Assembly (NCBI GenBank): GCA_002722095.1
Contig: PBKG01000016.1
Coordinates: 124,001 to 188,000 of the forward strand
Length of the DNA: 64,000 nt
Reading direction: 5' to 3'
Source: Rhodospirillaceae bacterium
Lineage (GTDB): Bacteria > Pseudomonadota > Alphaproteobacteria > UBA8366
The translations under genes were made by a program, and so were the position numbers. Positions within the stretch are counted from its first letter, which is position 1; each line of letters opens with the position of its first letter. Below are positions 25,916-34,845 of the stretch, in pieces. The notes beneath the pieces were generated by a model, which ran no database searches, was not told the DNA's origin, and saw only the letters and a list, made by a program, of their open reading frames with translations.

Positions 25916-27100
25916 CTATTCCGGCGCCGCATTCCCGCCATGGGCAAGGTAATCCAGCGCGGCGGCAACTCCGTTCTTGCCGTGGGGTACGCCGGCGATA
26001 CCGAGCCCCATCTCGACGCCGCAGAGCGTTCCCGCAAGCATCAACTCGTTGAAGTCACCGAGATGACCGATGCGGAATACCCTGCCCGCTACCTTGCCGA
26101 GACCGTTACCGAGCGACATGTCGAAATTCTCGAGGACTACTTTCCGATACGCATCCGCATCGTGCCCTTCCGGCAAAAACACGGCGGTCAATACGTCCGA
26201 GTAAGCTGCCTCGTCCGCGCAAACAATTTCCAGATCCCAAGCTCGCACCGCCCGTCGGGTGGCTTCGGCGAAGCGGGCGTGACGGGCGAATACATTATCG
26301 AGCCCTTCCTCGAGCAGCATCGCCACCGCTTCTTTCAGGCCATAGAGCAGATTGGTCGCCGGCGTGTACGGGAAGTATCCGGTCGCGTTCATCTTCAACA
26401 TTTCGTCCCACGACCAATAGGATTTCGGTATCCCCGCATTTTCCGAAACCCGCTTTGCCTTTTCACTAATCGCATTGAAACTGAGACCCGGCGGCAGCAT
26501 CAGACCTTTTTGCGAACCCGCGACGGTAACGTCGACACCCCATTCATCGTGGCAATAGTCGATCGAGCCCAATCCGGAAATCGTATCGACCATTAGGAGC
26601 GCCGAATGGCCAGCGGAGTCGATCGCCCGGCGCACTGCGGCGATGTCATTCACGATTCCGGTCGATGTCTCGTTATGAACAATGCAAACCGCTTTGATGT
26701 CGCCTGCACTGTCGTCATTCAACAAAGCTTCCAACTCGGCCGGGTCGACCGGATGGCGCCAATCACCTTCGATGAATTGCGGTTTGAGGCCGATCCGTTC
26801 CGCTAACGCTTTCCAAAGCGTTGCGAATTGACCGGACTCGTACATCACCACCCTGTCGCCGGGCGACAACGTATTGACCAAAGCCGCCTCCCAAGCACCC
26901 GTGCCTGAAGACGGATAGATGATGACATCGCTTTCGGTCTTGAAGACCTGCTTGATGTCGTCCAGCACACCGCGCGCCATAACGCCGAAGTCCGGCCCGC
27001 GATGATCCATGACCGCGTTGTCGATGGCGCGCAATATCCGGTCCGGCACGTTCGATGGCCCCGGAATTTGCAAAAAATGTCGCCCGCTGCGTTGGCTCAT
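25916..27100 (-). CDS. Class V aminotransferase, serine/alanine-glyoxylate type
   Basis: PLP enzyme of 394 residues in the SgaA group (serine-glyoxylate, alanine-glyoxylate or BhcA-type aspartate-glyoxylate transaminase). It opens with QIPGPSNVPDRILRA, has YPSSGTGAWEAALVN, the cofactor Asp in LMVDTISGLG and the Schiff-base Lys198 in AGSQKGLMLPPG, and ends with FRIGHLGDFNE. The divergent partner is a glycolate/D-lactate-type dehydrogenase, which would produce glyoxylate, so glycine formation from glycolate is the natural reading. No bhcBCD genes are present, arguing against the beta-hydroxyaspartate cycle. Confidence 0.87.
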   Translation of the reverse strand: MSQRSGRHFLQIPGPSNVPDRILRAIDNAVMDHRGPDFGVMARGVLDDIKQVFKTESDVIIYPSSGTGAWEAALVNTLSPGDRVVMYESGQFATLWKALAERIGLKPQFIEGDWRHPVDPAELEALLNDDSAGDIKAVCIVHNETSTGIVNDIAAVRRAIDSAGHSALLMVDTISGLGSIDYCHDEWGVDVTVAGSQKGLMLPPGLSFNAISEKAKRVSENAGIPKSYWSWDEMLKMNATGYFPYTPATNLLYGLKEAVAMLLEEGLDNVFARHARFAEATRRAVRAWDLEIVCADEAAYSDVLTAVFLPEGHDADAYRKVVLENFDMSLGNGLGKVAGRVFRIGHLGDFNELMLAGTLCGVEMGLGIAGVPHGKNGVAAALDYLAHGGNAAPE

Positions 27101-27137
27101 GTTTCTTCCCTCACTGATTTTTCAGCCAATTTCCACT

Positions 27138-27147
27138 TTGCATACAA
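27138..27147. promoter_or_regulatory. Candidate GntR-family operator 1 (TTGCATACAA)
   Basis: Near-palindrome TTGCATACAA within a 13-base stretch TTTGCATACAATT that is repeated exactly once more in the same divergent intergenic region. The shape TTG-NATN-CAA fits operators of FCD-type GntR regulators, and such a regulator is encoded just after the divergent dehydrogenase gene. It lies about 37 bases upstream of the aminotransferase start. Confidence 0.5.
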
Positions 27148-27224
27148 TTATTGGAAATGCAATCGAGATTTTTATAGCATAAATAACAGTTAGTTAATTC
27201 TTTTTCTAAGGTGTGACTTTTATT

Positions 27225-27234
27225 TTGCATACAA
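27225..27234. promoter_or_regulatory. Candidate GntR-family operator 2 (TTGCATACAA)
   Basis: Second exact copy of the 13-base stretch, 87 bases from the first, a little over eight helical turns. It lies about 52 bases upstream of the dehydrogenase start. One copy near each divergent gene suggests that one regulator controls both. Binding has not been shown. Confidence 0.5.
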
Positions 27235-27286
27235 TTTTGAACTCTGACATACTCGCCGAAACGAACCTTATACAGGGAACCATCCG

Positions 27287-30232
27287 TTGACGCATCTGCA
27301 TCCCATCGTAAGCGACGACAAGGCACGGGTTGGCGATAGCGCATTGGCCCGCCGGCTCGGCCGCGCGCTCGAGGGCGAAGTGTTGTTCGATGCTTTCAGC
27401 CGCGGCCGTTACAGCACCGATGCGTCCCACTATCAGATCGAGCCGATCGGCGTCGTGGTCCCGAAATCGGTCGCCGATATCGAGGCGGCGATGGAAATCG
27501 CGCGGGAGGAAAACATCCCGATCTTGCCGCGCGGCGGCGGCACGTCCCAATCCGGCCAAACCATCGGCGAAGCCTTGGTGATCGACGTCAGCAAGCACCT
27601 GAACGGCGTCATTGAGTTCGACCCCGACGCGGAGAGTGTCACGGTCGAACCGGGCATTGCCCTCGATCAATTGAACGCACTCCTCAATCGACATGGTCTG
27701 AGTTTCATGGTCGATGTGTCGACCTCGAGCCGGGCCACAATCGGTGGCATGACGGGGAATAACAGCTGCGGCTCGCGCTCGATCCGCTACGGCACCATGC
27801 GCGACAATGTTCATTCGATCGACGCCATTCTCGCCAATGGCGAGGCGCATCACTTCGGCGAATTGCCTGCCGATCTCGAAGGCAGCGACCTCCCCGATTC
27901 CTTCAAAGGGCTTGCTCGACAATTGCTCGATTTCGGCAATCGCGAGACGGATGAAATACTCGCGCGCTTTCCCCGACTGATGCGCCGGGTGGGCGGCTAC
28001 AATATCGATGCGTTGGTCCCTGGCGCCTCGAACCGGCCGGGCGGCGGCTCGGTCAATCTCGCTCATCTTTTGGTCGGCTCGGAAGGAACTCTCGGTTTCT
28101 CTACTCGGATCAAACTCGGACTCCACCGCCAGCCTTCCCGCAAGGTTCTCGGTATCTGCCATTTCCCCACATTCTACGAGGCGATGGATTCGACCCAGCA
28201 CATCGTCAAACTCGACCCAAGCTCGGTGGAGTTGGTCGATCGGACGATGATGGATTTGGCGCTCGAAATTCCGCTTTTCCGGCCGACAATCGAGAAATTC
28301 GTGCGTGGCCGGCCGGATAGTCTGCTTTTGGTCGAGTTTGCGGGCGATAGCGAGGACGAGCAAATCGCCAAACTCAAAGACCTGGACAGGTTGATGGGTG
28401 ACCTGGGTTTCCCCAACGCGGTCGTCGAAGCGATTACGGGAGGAGATCAGAAGGAATTTTGGGAAGTGCGTAAATCCGGCCTCAACATCATGATGTCGAT
28501 GAAGGGCGACGGCAAACCTATCTCCTTTATCGAAGATTGCGCGGTCCCGCTCGAAGATTTGGCCGAGTATACCAGTCGCCTTACGGAGGTTTTCAAAAAA
28601 CACGGTACCGATGGCACTTGGTACGCCCATGCCTCGGTCGGCTGCCTCCATGTGCGACCGGTGGTTAACCTCAAAGAGCCCGAGGGGGCGAAAAAGATGC
28701 GCGCCATCGCCGAAGAAGCGTTTGACATGGTGCGCGAATACAAAGGCTCCCATTCCGGTGAACATGGCGATGGGCTCGTACGGTCGGAATTTCATCGGAA
28801 AATGTTCGGCGACCGCATGATCAAGAATTTCGAACAAGTGAAAGACTTGTTCGATCCAAAACAATTTCTAAATCCCGGCAAAATCGTCCGCGCTTCCAAG
28901 ATGGACGATCGGTCGCTGTTCCGCTTCAAGCCCGGTTACAAGCAACTGCCACTGGACACCACGCTCGATTGGTCGGATTGGGGCAGCTTCGCGAGCGCAA
29001 CCGAGATGTGCAACAACAACGGCGCCTGCCGAAAGAGTGACGCCAATGTAATGTGCCCGTCTTTCCGTGCCACCGGCGATGAAAAGGATCTGACACGGGG
29101 CCGCGCCAATTCGCTTCGCCTGGCACTTTCGGGACAACTCGGCTCTGACGCGCTGGTGAGCGACGAGATGGCCGACACCATGGCGCTTTGCGTTAGCTGC
29201 AAGGGCTGCAAACGCGAATGTCCGACCGGCGTCGACATGGCGCGCATGAAAATCGAGTTCCTGCATCATTACAAAAACCGTCATGGCTATTCGCTACGGG
29301 ACAAGCTGGTCGCCCACCTGCCGGACTATGCTCCCTACGCCGCCAAGCTTCCGTGGTTGGTGAATGCACGCAACTGGATGCCTGGCGCGGCGAAACTGAC
29401 CGAGGCTGCCACCGGCTTTAGCGCCAAGCGCAAATTGCCCCGCTGGCGGCGCGATTGGTTTAGGACCGAAGAAGAGCCCAAAGGTCCCATTAATGGGCGG
29501 GAAGTAGTGCTGTTGGCAGACGTCTTCAACGCCTACTTCGAGCCGGAAAATCTGCGAAGTGCGCTCAAGGTGCTGACCAAAGCCGGATATCGCGTTCATA
29601 TCCCGGGGAAAGACGGTGGCCGCCCTCTCGATGACGGACGCACGCTGTTGGCCGCCGGCATGATCGAAAAGGCTAAGGAACGAGCCCGCGAGGTGCTCGA
29701 TATCCTCTATCCGTTCGTTGCCGACGGCACTCCGGTCATCGGGCTCGAGCCGTCCTCGATTTTCATGCTCCGCGACGAATACCTCGCCCTGCTGCCAAAC
29801 AGCGGTGCCGGCAAACTCGCCGAAAACGCAATGCTGTTCGAGGAATTTTTGGCGCGTGAAGCCGACGCCGGACATTTGGACCTGGAGCTCAAACCTTTGA
29901 GCCAAACGAAAGCGCTCCTGCACGGCCACTGTCATCAAAAAGCCTTCGCGGCGATGAGTTCGGTCGAGAAAGTTCTCGGCCTCATTCCCAAGCTCGATGT
30001 CGATACGGTCGCCTCGAGCTGCTGCGGCATGGCCGGCAGCTTCGGCTATCAGAAAGAGACCTACGATATTTCACTCAAGATGGGCGAAATGTCCCTATTG
30101 CCGGCAGTGCGCGATGCGGAAGAAGACACCTTGATTGTCGCCGACGGAACCAGCTGCCGACATCAAATTTCCGATGGCACCGGCCGCAATGCGCAACATG
30201 TTGCGCGCGTGCTGGAACAGGCCATGGTGTAG
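27287..30232 (+). CDS. Fused FAD-linked oxidase and Fe-S protein (glycolate/D-lactate dehydrogenase type)
   Basis: A 981-residue membrane-associated 2-hydroxyacid dehydrogenase joining a GlcD-like and a GlcF-like half. The N-terminal PCMH FAD domain has PRGGGTSQSGQTIG and NNSCGSRSIRYGTMRDNV; the C-terminal oxidase cap contains GSHSGEHGDG. Around residues 580-650 two Fe-S motifs follow: CNNNGACRK...CPSF and CVSCKGCKRECPTG. The end carries two CCG-type modules, HGHCHQKA and SSCCGMAGSFG. The start is TTG after a GGGAAC site. It probably feeds electrons to quinone while oxidising glycolate, D-lactate or 2-hydroxyglutarate. The GntR gene follows after two bases. Confidence 0.9.
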   Translation: MTHLHPIVSDDKARVGDSALARRLGRALEGEVLFDAFSRGRYSTDASHYQIEPIGVVVPKSVADIEAAMEIAREENIPILPRGGGTSQSGQTIGEALVIDVSKHLNGVIEFDPDAESVTVEPGIALDQLNALLNRHGLSFMVDVSTSSRATIGGMTGNNSCGSRSIRYGTMRDNVHSIDAILANGEAHHFGELPADLEGSDLPDSFKGLARQLLDFGNRETDEILARFPRLMRRVGGYNIDALVPGASNRPGGGSVNLAHLLVGSEGTLGFSTRIKLGLHRQPSRKVLGICHFPTFYEAMDSTQHIVKLDPSSVELVDRTMMDLALEIPLFRPTIEKFVRGRPDSLLLVEFAGDSEDEQIAKLKDLDRLMGDLGFPNAVVEAITGGDQKEFWEVRKSGLNIMMSMKGDGKPISFIEDCAVPLEDLAEYTSRLTEVFKKHGTDGTWYAHASVGCLHVRPVVNLKEPEGAKKMRAIAEEAFDMVREYKGSHSGEHGDGLVRSEFHRKMFGDRMIKNFEQVKDLFDPKQFLNPGKIVRASKMDDRSLFRFKPGYKQLPLDTTLDWSDWGSFASATEMCNNNGACRKSDANVMCPSFRATGDEKDLTRGRANSLRLALSGQLGSDALVSDEMADTMALCVSCKGCKRECPTGVDMARMKIEFLHHYKNRHGYSLRDKLVAHLPDYAPYAAKLPWLVNARNWMPGAAKLTEAATGFSAKRKLPRWRRDWFRTEEEPKGPINGREVVLLADVFNAYFEPENLRSALKVLTKAGYRVHIPGKDGGRPLDDGRTLLAAGMIEKAKERAREVLDILYPFVADGTPVIGLEPSSIFMLRDEYLALLPNSGAGKLAENAMLFEEFLAREADAGHLDLELKPLSQTKALLHGHCHQKAFAAMSSVEKVLGLIPKLDVDTVASSCCGMAGSFGYQKETYDISLKMGEMSLLPAVRDAEEDTLIVADGTSCRHQISDGTGRNAQHVARVLEQAMV

Positions 30233-30234
30233 TT

Positions 30235-30897
30235 ATGCCCGACGACACTCCTGTCCCATCCCGCCACGACACCCTCGTCCGCGAAATTCGCGACCTGGTA
30301 TTGGACGGCACCTTGGCGCCAGGTCAACGGGTGTCCGAAAGGATGCTGACGGAACGTTTCGGCGTGTCACGCACCCCTCTCCGCGAAGCAATCAGAGCCT
30401 TGGCCTCCGAGGGCACACTGGAACTGCTGCCAAATCGCGGGGCCCGCGTAACCAAAGTAACGGTCGAGGAAATCGACGAGTTATTCCAGGTCATGGGGGC
30501 GTTGGAAGCGCTTTCGGGCGAACTCGCGACGGCCAACGCGACAGAGGCCGATATCGCCGAAGTTAAGGCACTGCATTATCAAATGGTGCTGCACTTCACC
30601 CGCCGGGAGCTGATGGATTATTTCCGGCTAAACCAACAAATCCACGAGAAAATCCTCGCCATCGCCGGAAATGAAACTCTGTCGAACATGTACCGTACGC
30701 TCGCCTTTCGCATTCGCCGCGCGCGGTATGTCGCCAATATCTCCGAAATGCGCTGGTCCGCAGCCGTAGAGGAGCATGAAGAAATGCTATCCGCCCTCGA
30801 AAACCGCGACGGCGCCAAGCTCGGCCAACTACTGCGCAGCCATCTCGCCAACACCTGCGAAATCGTGCGTAAAGCGATTGCGGAAGCGGCACCGTAA
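30235..30897 (+). CDS. GntR-family transcriptional regulator, FCD subfamily
   Basis: A 220-residue regulator. The N-terminal winged helix contains LVREIRDLVLDGTLAPGQRVSERML and GVSRTPLREAIRALASEGTLELLPNRGARV. The C-terminal helical FCD effector domain includes an Asp/His-rich pattern (HYQMVLHFTRRELMDYF, NQQIHEKI, EHEEMLSAL, LLRSHLANT) suited to a carboxylate bound through a metal. It is nearly fused to the dehydrogenase gene and likely senses the pathway acid and binds the twin sites in the divergent promoter. Confidence 0.92.
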   Translation: MPDDTPVPSRHDTLVREIRDLVLDGTLAPGQRVSERMLTERFGVSRTPLREAIRALASEGTLELLPNRGARVTKVTVEEIDELFQVMGALEALSGELATANATEADIAEVKALHYQMVLHFTRRELMDYFRLNQQIHEKILAIAGNETLSNMYRTLAFRIRRARYVANISEMRWSAAVEEHEEMLSALENRDGAKLGQLLRSHLANTCEIVRKAIAEAAP

Positions 30898-30943
30898 CAC
30901 TACCCTGCCTTTGAAATCGAAGAACACCAGACGGGAGGTCCCT

Positions 30944-31291
30944 ATGAGCATTACGAGACACGATCAAAACGACATCATGAGCAAGGTCGTCGAACATAAC
31001 GGCGTTGTTTATGTCTCCGGAAATACCGCCGACGATAATTCTGTCGGCATGAAGGAACAGACCGAGCAGGTACTCGCCAAAATCGACGGCTACCTCGCCA
31101 AGGCCGGCACCGATAAATCAAAACTGCTCGCCGCTACCGTCTATGTTTCGGATATGTCGCAGAAGCCGACGATGAACGAAGCCTGGCAAGAATGGCTCTC
31201 TCCGGGCAATCACCCGACCCGCGCGTGCGTTTGCGTCGAACTCGGCTCGCCGCAAACCCTGGTCGAAATCGTGGTCAGCGCGGCGAAATAA
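30944..31291 (+). CDS. RidA-family protein
   Basis: A 115-residue YjgF/YER057c/UK114-type protein. The start is fixed by GGGAGGT just before ATGAGCATT. It shows VEHNGVVYVSGNTA, QTEQVLAKIDGYLAKAGTDKSKLLAATVYVSDM and the conserved Arg in HPTRACVCVELG that binds the substrate carboxylate in imine deaminases. RidA-type proteins hydrolyse reactive enamine/imine intermediates, which fits an operon containing a PLP aminotransferase. Confidence 0.92.
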   Translation: MSITRHDQNDIMSKVVEHNGVVYVSGNTADDNSVGMKEQTEQVLAKIDGYLAKAGTDKSKLLAATVYVSDMSQKPTMNEAWQEWLSPGNHPTRACVCVELGSPQTLVEIVVSAAK

Positions 31292-31294
31292 ATT

Positions 31295-32722
31295 TTAGGA
31301 TGCTGCGAGGTCCGGTATTGGCCGGGCCGTCGCCGCATCGCCGGCTAAAACTTCCTCAAGCGCCATCGCCGCGCCGAGTACGAATTCGTCGCGGTAGTGG
31401 GGCCCGCAGATTTGCAGCCCGAACGGCATGCCCGTGTGATCCAAACCGCAGGGCAGATCGGTCACGGGGTTGCCGGGAATAGTGAGGCCCCACGCCAAGG
31501 CCATCCATTCGACGTAGTTGTCGAACTTCACCTCGTTGATCTGATCGCAATAGCGCTGCTCTATCGGGAATGGCGGCACCGCGTTGGTCGGACAAATCAG
31601 CAGGTCATAATCCTGGAAGAAAGCCTCCATGGACCGAAAGATATTGGTCTGTTCCTGGAGCGCCCAAGTGATGTCCAAGGCGTCGAGTTTCAAACCCGCC
31701 TCATAATTGTCGATTACGTTCTGACCGAGTTCGTCGCGCCGGTTCTCGAAACGATCGCGATGCTTGGAGAGAAAATGAACCGAACGGAGAATCCAATTGC
31801 AACGGCGCACATCGAGAAGATCCGGTGCGGCTTCGACGCAATTACCGAACACGGATTTGAAACGCTCGACCCGATCCCGGAATACCTCGCGCAAACCGTC
31901 ATCCACGACCGCAAACCCCAGATCGTCGCAAACCGCGACGCGAAGCTTTGAAAGGTCTACCGGTGTGATCTTTCCGAACCGATCGTCGCTCCAAGGGGTC
32001 GACAGCGGATCGCGGCCGTCATAGCGGGAAAGCACCGATAGCATCAGTGCCGTATCGGCAACGGTGCGTGCCATCGGGCCCTGCACGGAATAATTCGTAT
32101 AACCGATGCTGTGTTTTTCCGTCGCCACCACCCCTGGCGTACTGCGATGGGCGACGACCCCGCAATAGGCGGAGGGGATACGAAGGCTACCGCCTGAATC
32201 CGACCCGCTCGCGAGCGGCGCCATATTCGCCGCCAACGCTACCGCCGAGCCGCCCGACGAACCACCACAAGTTCGCGAAGGATCAAATGGGTTACCGGTC
32301 GCGCCATAGACTTTGTTAACGGTATGTGCGCCGGCGCCAAACTCCGGCGTATTGCTCTTGCCGAGAACGATCGCGCCCGCCGCACGCAGCACCGCGACGT
32401 TGCTTTCATCCTCCTCAGGCACATGATCTTTGTAGAGCAAGGAACCGTAAGTCGTACGCAGCCCTTCGGTATCCTGCAAGTCCTTGATCAGGACAGGTAG
32501 ACCATGAAGCGGTCCTAGTTCTTTTCCACTGGTAACAGCCGCTTCGGCCTCCTTCGCTTCATCGAGCGCGCGGTCGAAACACTCGGCGATTACGGCATTT
32601 AGCGGCCCGTCCACTTTCTCGATCCGTTCGATACAACTCGTCGTCAATTCAACCGGCGACAAGGATTTGTCTCGAATGGCATCGCGGGCGGCGATGGCCT
32701 CTAATTCAAAAGGGTCTGTCAT
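31295..32722 (-). CDS. Amidase signature family protein
   Basis: Ser-cisSer-Lys amidohydrolase of 475 residues. The catalytic Lys sits in GLPVLIKDLQDTEG, the Gly/Ser-rich signature is CGGSSGGSAVALAA, and the nucleophile region is ASGSDSGGSLRIPS. C-terminal blocks such as GNPVTDLPCG and GMPFGLQICGP are normal for the family, which includes GatA, indoleacetamide hydrolase and many uncharacterised amidases. There are no gatB or gatC genes nearby, so it is a catabolic amidase rather than tRNA amidotransferase. It is convergent with ridA. Confidence 0.9.
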   Translation of the reverse strand: MTDPFELEAIAARDAIRDKSLSPVELTTSCIERIEKVDGPLNAVIAECFDRALDEAKEAEAAVTSGKELGPLHGLPVLIKDLQDTEGLRTTYGSLLYKDHVPEEDESNVAVLRAAGAIVLGKSNTPEFGAGAHTVNKVYGATGNPFDPSRTCGGSSGGSAVALAANMAPLASGSDSGGSLRIPSAYCGVVAHRSTPGVVATEKHSIGYTNYSVQGPMARTVADTALMLSVLSRYDGRDPLSTPWSDDRFGKITPVDLSKLRVAVCDDLGFAVVDDGLREVFRDRVERFKSVFGNCVEAAPDLLDVRRCNWILRSVHFLSKHRDRFENRRDELGQNVIDNYEAGLKLDALDITWALQEQTNIFRSMEAFFQDYDLLICPTNAVPPFPIEQRYCDQINEVKFDNYVEWMALAWGLTIPGNPVTDLPCGLDHTGMPFGLQICGPHYRDEFVLGAAMALEEVLAGDAATARPIPDLAAS

Positions 32723-32729
32723 GTCGATT

Positions 32730-33926
32730 CTACCAGCTGATCCTAGTTCGCAATAAATCGGAAGCGTCTTCGAAGGGCACCGGATGCGAAATCAAATATC
32801 CTTGCCCGAAACTACAGCCGAAATCTCTAAGCTGAGTGATTTCGTCGGTACTTTCGATCCCCTCGGCGATGATATCCATCCCGAGATCGCTGGCCAGGCT
32901 GGCAATGCCGCGAACGATATCCAGGCTGCTTTTGTCCTTCAGCATATTGGCAACGAAGGTCCGGTCGATTTTGAGTGTATCCAGCGGATAACGGTTGAGA
33001 TAGCTGAGGCTGGAATAGCCGGTACCGAAATCATCGATAGCGAGGCGTACATTTTCGTCCTTCAATTTACGAAACGCGATTGCCGCGTGTTCCGGATCGT
33101 CGACCATCAAGGTTTCGGTAATTTCGAGCTTGATATCGCGATTCTCCAACCCCGCATCCTGAATAATACGCAGCAACTCATCGATCTCGTCGAACTCGAG
33201 CAGCTGGCGACCGGACACATTGATGCTCATGAAAATTGGCGGCTGGTTGGGAAAAGCCTTTTTGTGAATTTCGAGGAATTTCTTGTGGTCCGCCAGGGCC
33301 TGCTTCAACACCCAGCGGCCCATGGGAACGATCAGCCCCGTCTCTTCGGCAAACCCGATAAAATCGACCGGTGAAATTACACCCCGATCCGGATGTTCCC
33401 AGCGCATCAAGGCCTCGAGACCGGCGATATGCCCCCCCCGAAGGCCGATAATCGGCTGGTAATACATCATGAACTGTTCGTCCTCGATGGCACGAGTCAG
33501 GTCTTTTTCCAGCTGTATCCGCTTCGAGGCTTGCTCTTGCAGGGTCGTATCCTGATCCTCTCGATCGCTAGCTTGAAGAACCAGTTGCTGGGTCCAACGA
33601 AAACGCCGGAGGATAACTTGCAATAAAATCTTCAAAAGTGGATCGGCCCCATCGACCTTATCGCGCAGATGTTCGCGTTCGATAACGATCACTTCGGTGT
33701 CGACGGTTGCAGCTGCGGTCGCCGAGCGCACTTCGTCATCGATCAACGCCATTTCGCCGAACAATTCGTCCTCATGAAGCTTGTCGATGACGATCTTGCG
33801 GCCACGCTGCAAAGCGGAGATCTCCACTTCACCGCTGACGATGATATAGGCTTCGTCGCCCGGCTCGCCTTCACGAAAAATTTGCGCTCCGGGGAGAAAG
33901 GACTTTCGGGTTAACCGGTCCGGCAT
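32730..33926 (-). CDS. Cyclic-nucleotide-binding / EAL-domain phosphodiesterase
   Basis: A signalling protein of 398 residues from the ATG chosen because GGGAGCGAT precedes it. Residues about 1-125 form a CAP-type cNMP-binding domain (FREGEPGDEAYIIVSGEVEI, LFGEMALIDDEVRSATAAA). A linker follows with a short coiled segment, then an EAL domain with YYQPIIGL, EALMRWEH, INVSGRQL, EITETLMV, DDFGTGYSSLSYLNRYPLDTLKIDR and AEGIES, so all catalytic residues appear intact. It has no GGDEF domain and no membrane segment. It probably degrades cyclic di-GMP under control of a ligand bound at the N-terminus; the ligand is unknown. Confidence 0.9.
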   Translation of the reverse strand: MPDRLTRKSFLPGAQIFREGEPGDEAYIIVSGEVEISALQRGRKIVIDKLHEDELFGEMALIDDEVRSATAAATVDTEVIVIEREHLRDKVDGADPLLKILLQVILRRFRWTQQLVLQASDREDQDTTLQEQASKRIQLEKDLTRAIEDEQFMMYYQPIIGLRGGHIAGLEALMRWEHPDRGVISPVDFIGFAEETGLIVPMGRWVLKQALADHKKFLEIHKKAFPNQPPIFMSINVSGRQLLEFDEIDELLRIIQDAGLENRDIKLEITETLMVDDPEHAAIAFRKLKDENVRLAIDDFGTGYSSLSYLNRYPLDTLKIDRTFVANMLKDKSSLDIVRGIASLASDLGMDIIAEGIESTDEITQLRDFGCSFGQGYLISHPVPFEDASDLLRTRISW

Positions 33927-34063
33927 ATCGCTCCCACCGTTATTTTTTGCGTATCTAAGACCGAACCCGGTTTGCGCGCAACTCCATTCCGGGGGGCACC
34001 TATCTAGCGAAGGTCGCAACGTGTTAGAAATGCACGAATAAATTAGACCCTCAAGGAGGCGGG

Positions 34064-34834
34064 ATGGACCTGCAATTGGACGGTAAAACCGCGCTGGTGA
34101 CCGGTGCCAGCCGAGGTATCGGCGAAGGCACGGCCAAGGTTCTGGCTATGGACGGCGTGCAATGCGTCGTCAGCGCTCGGCGTCTGGAACTTTTGGAGGC
34201 GCTCGCCGACGACATCGAAAGTTCGGGAGGCGTGCGCCCTATCCCGATCGCCAAGGACCTGTTCGAAAAAGGCGCCACCGCCGCGCTCGCCAAGGAAGCC
34301 GAAGAGGCACTTGGACGGATAGACATCCTGGTCAATTCCGCCGGTCGCAGCAAAAATCCGGAGGCGCCGAAAGACCTTCCCTTCGACTATCCCTCGGAAC
34401 GTTGGGACGAGGAGATGTATTTGAATTACGGCGCCATTCGGGAAATCAGCTATGCGGTACTGCCAGGCATGATCGAACGTAGTTTCGGCCGGATCGTGAA
34501 CATCACCGGCAAGTCCGAACCGGAACAGCCCCGCACGGCTAATCCGCCGAAGGCCGCGGTTCATGCGTGGTCCAAAGGATTGTCGCGCAAAGTTGCGAAG
34601 GATGGGGTGACGGTGAATTGCATCCCGCCTGGCAAGATCGTCAGCGAGCAGATTCTGCGAAACTATTCGAAAGAGGAACGCGAGGCCTACGAAGGCTACG
34701 ACATCACGCTGGGGATTTTCGGCGACCCGGCAGATATCGGACATCTCATCGCCTTCCTCGCCTCGCCGCTCGCCAGTCAAATCACCGGTACGGTGATCCC
34801 TGTCGATGGCGGGTTCCGAAAGTTCATGTTTTAG
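34064..34834 (+). CDS. SDR-family oxidoreductase with altered active site
   Basis: Short-chain dehydrogenase of 256 residues. The cofactor motif TGASRGIG and the NSAG motif are intact, as is the end (GTVIPVDGG). In the catalytic segment, however, one reads ANPPKAAVHAWSKGLS: the Lys is there but the Tyr four residues earlier is Ala (with Asn next to it). It therefore departs from the classical Y-x-x-x-K. It starts after GGAGGCGGG and is followed 11 bases later by a shorter relative. Reaction unknown. Confidence 0.85.
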   Translation: MDLQLDGKTALVTGASRGIGEGTAKVLAMDGVQCVVSARRLELLEALADDIESSGGVRPIPIAKDLFEKGATAALAKEAEEALGRIDILVNSAGRSKNPEAPKDLPFDYPSERWDEEMYLNYGAIREISYAVLPGMIERSFGRIVNITGKSEPEQPRTANPPKAAVHAWSKGLSRKVAKDGVTVNCIPPGKIVSEQILRNYSKEEREAYEGYDITLGIFGDPADIGHLIAFLASPLASQITGTVIPVDGGFRKFMF

Positions 34835-34845
34835 GGAGCGGCACG

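Noticed and set aside
25916..27100. BhcA of the beta-hydroxyaspartate cycle
   Set aside because: The aminotransferase would fit by family, but bhcB, bhcC and bhcD are not adjacent; a glycolate-oxidase-type gene is the partner instead.
27206..28864. 552-codon minus-strand open frame over the FAD-linked dehydrogenase gene
   Set aside because: Shadow of the sense gene, which carries intact FAD and Fe-S motifs; no ribosome binding site and no recognisable domain in the antisense product.
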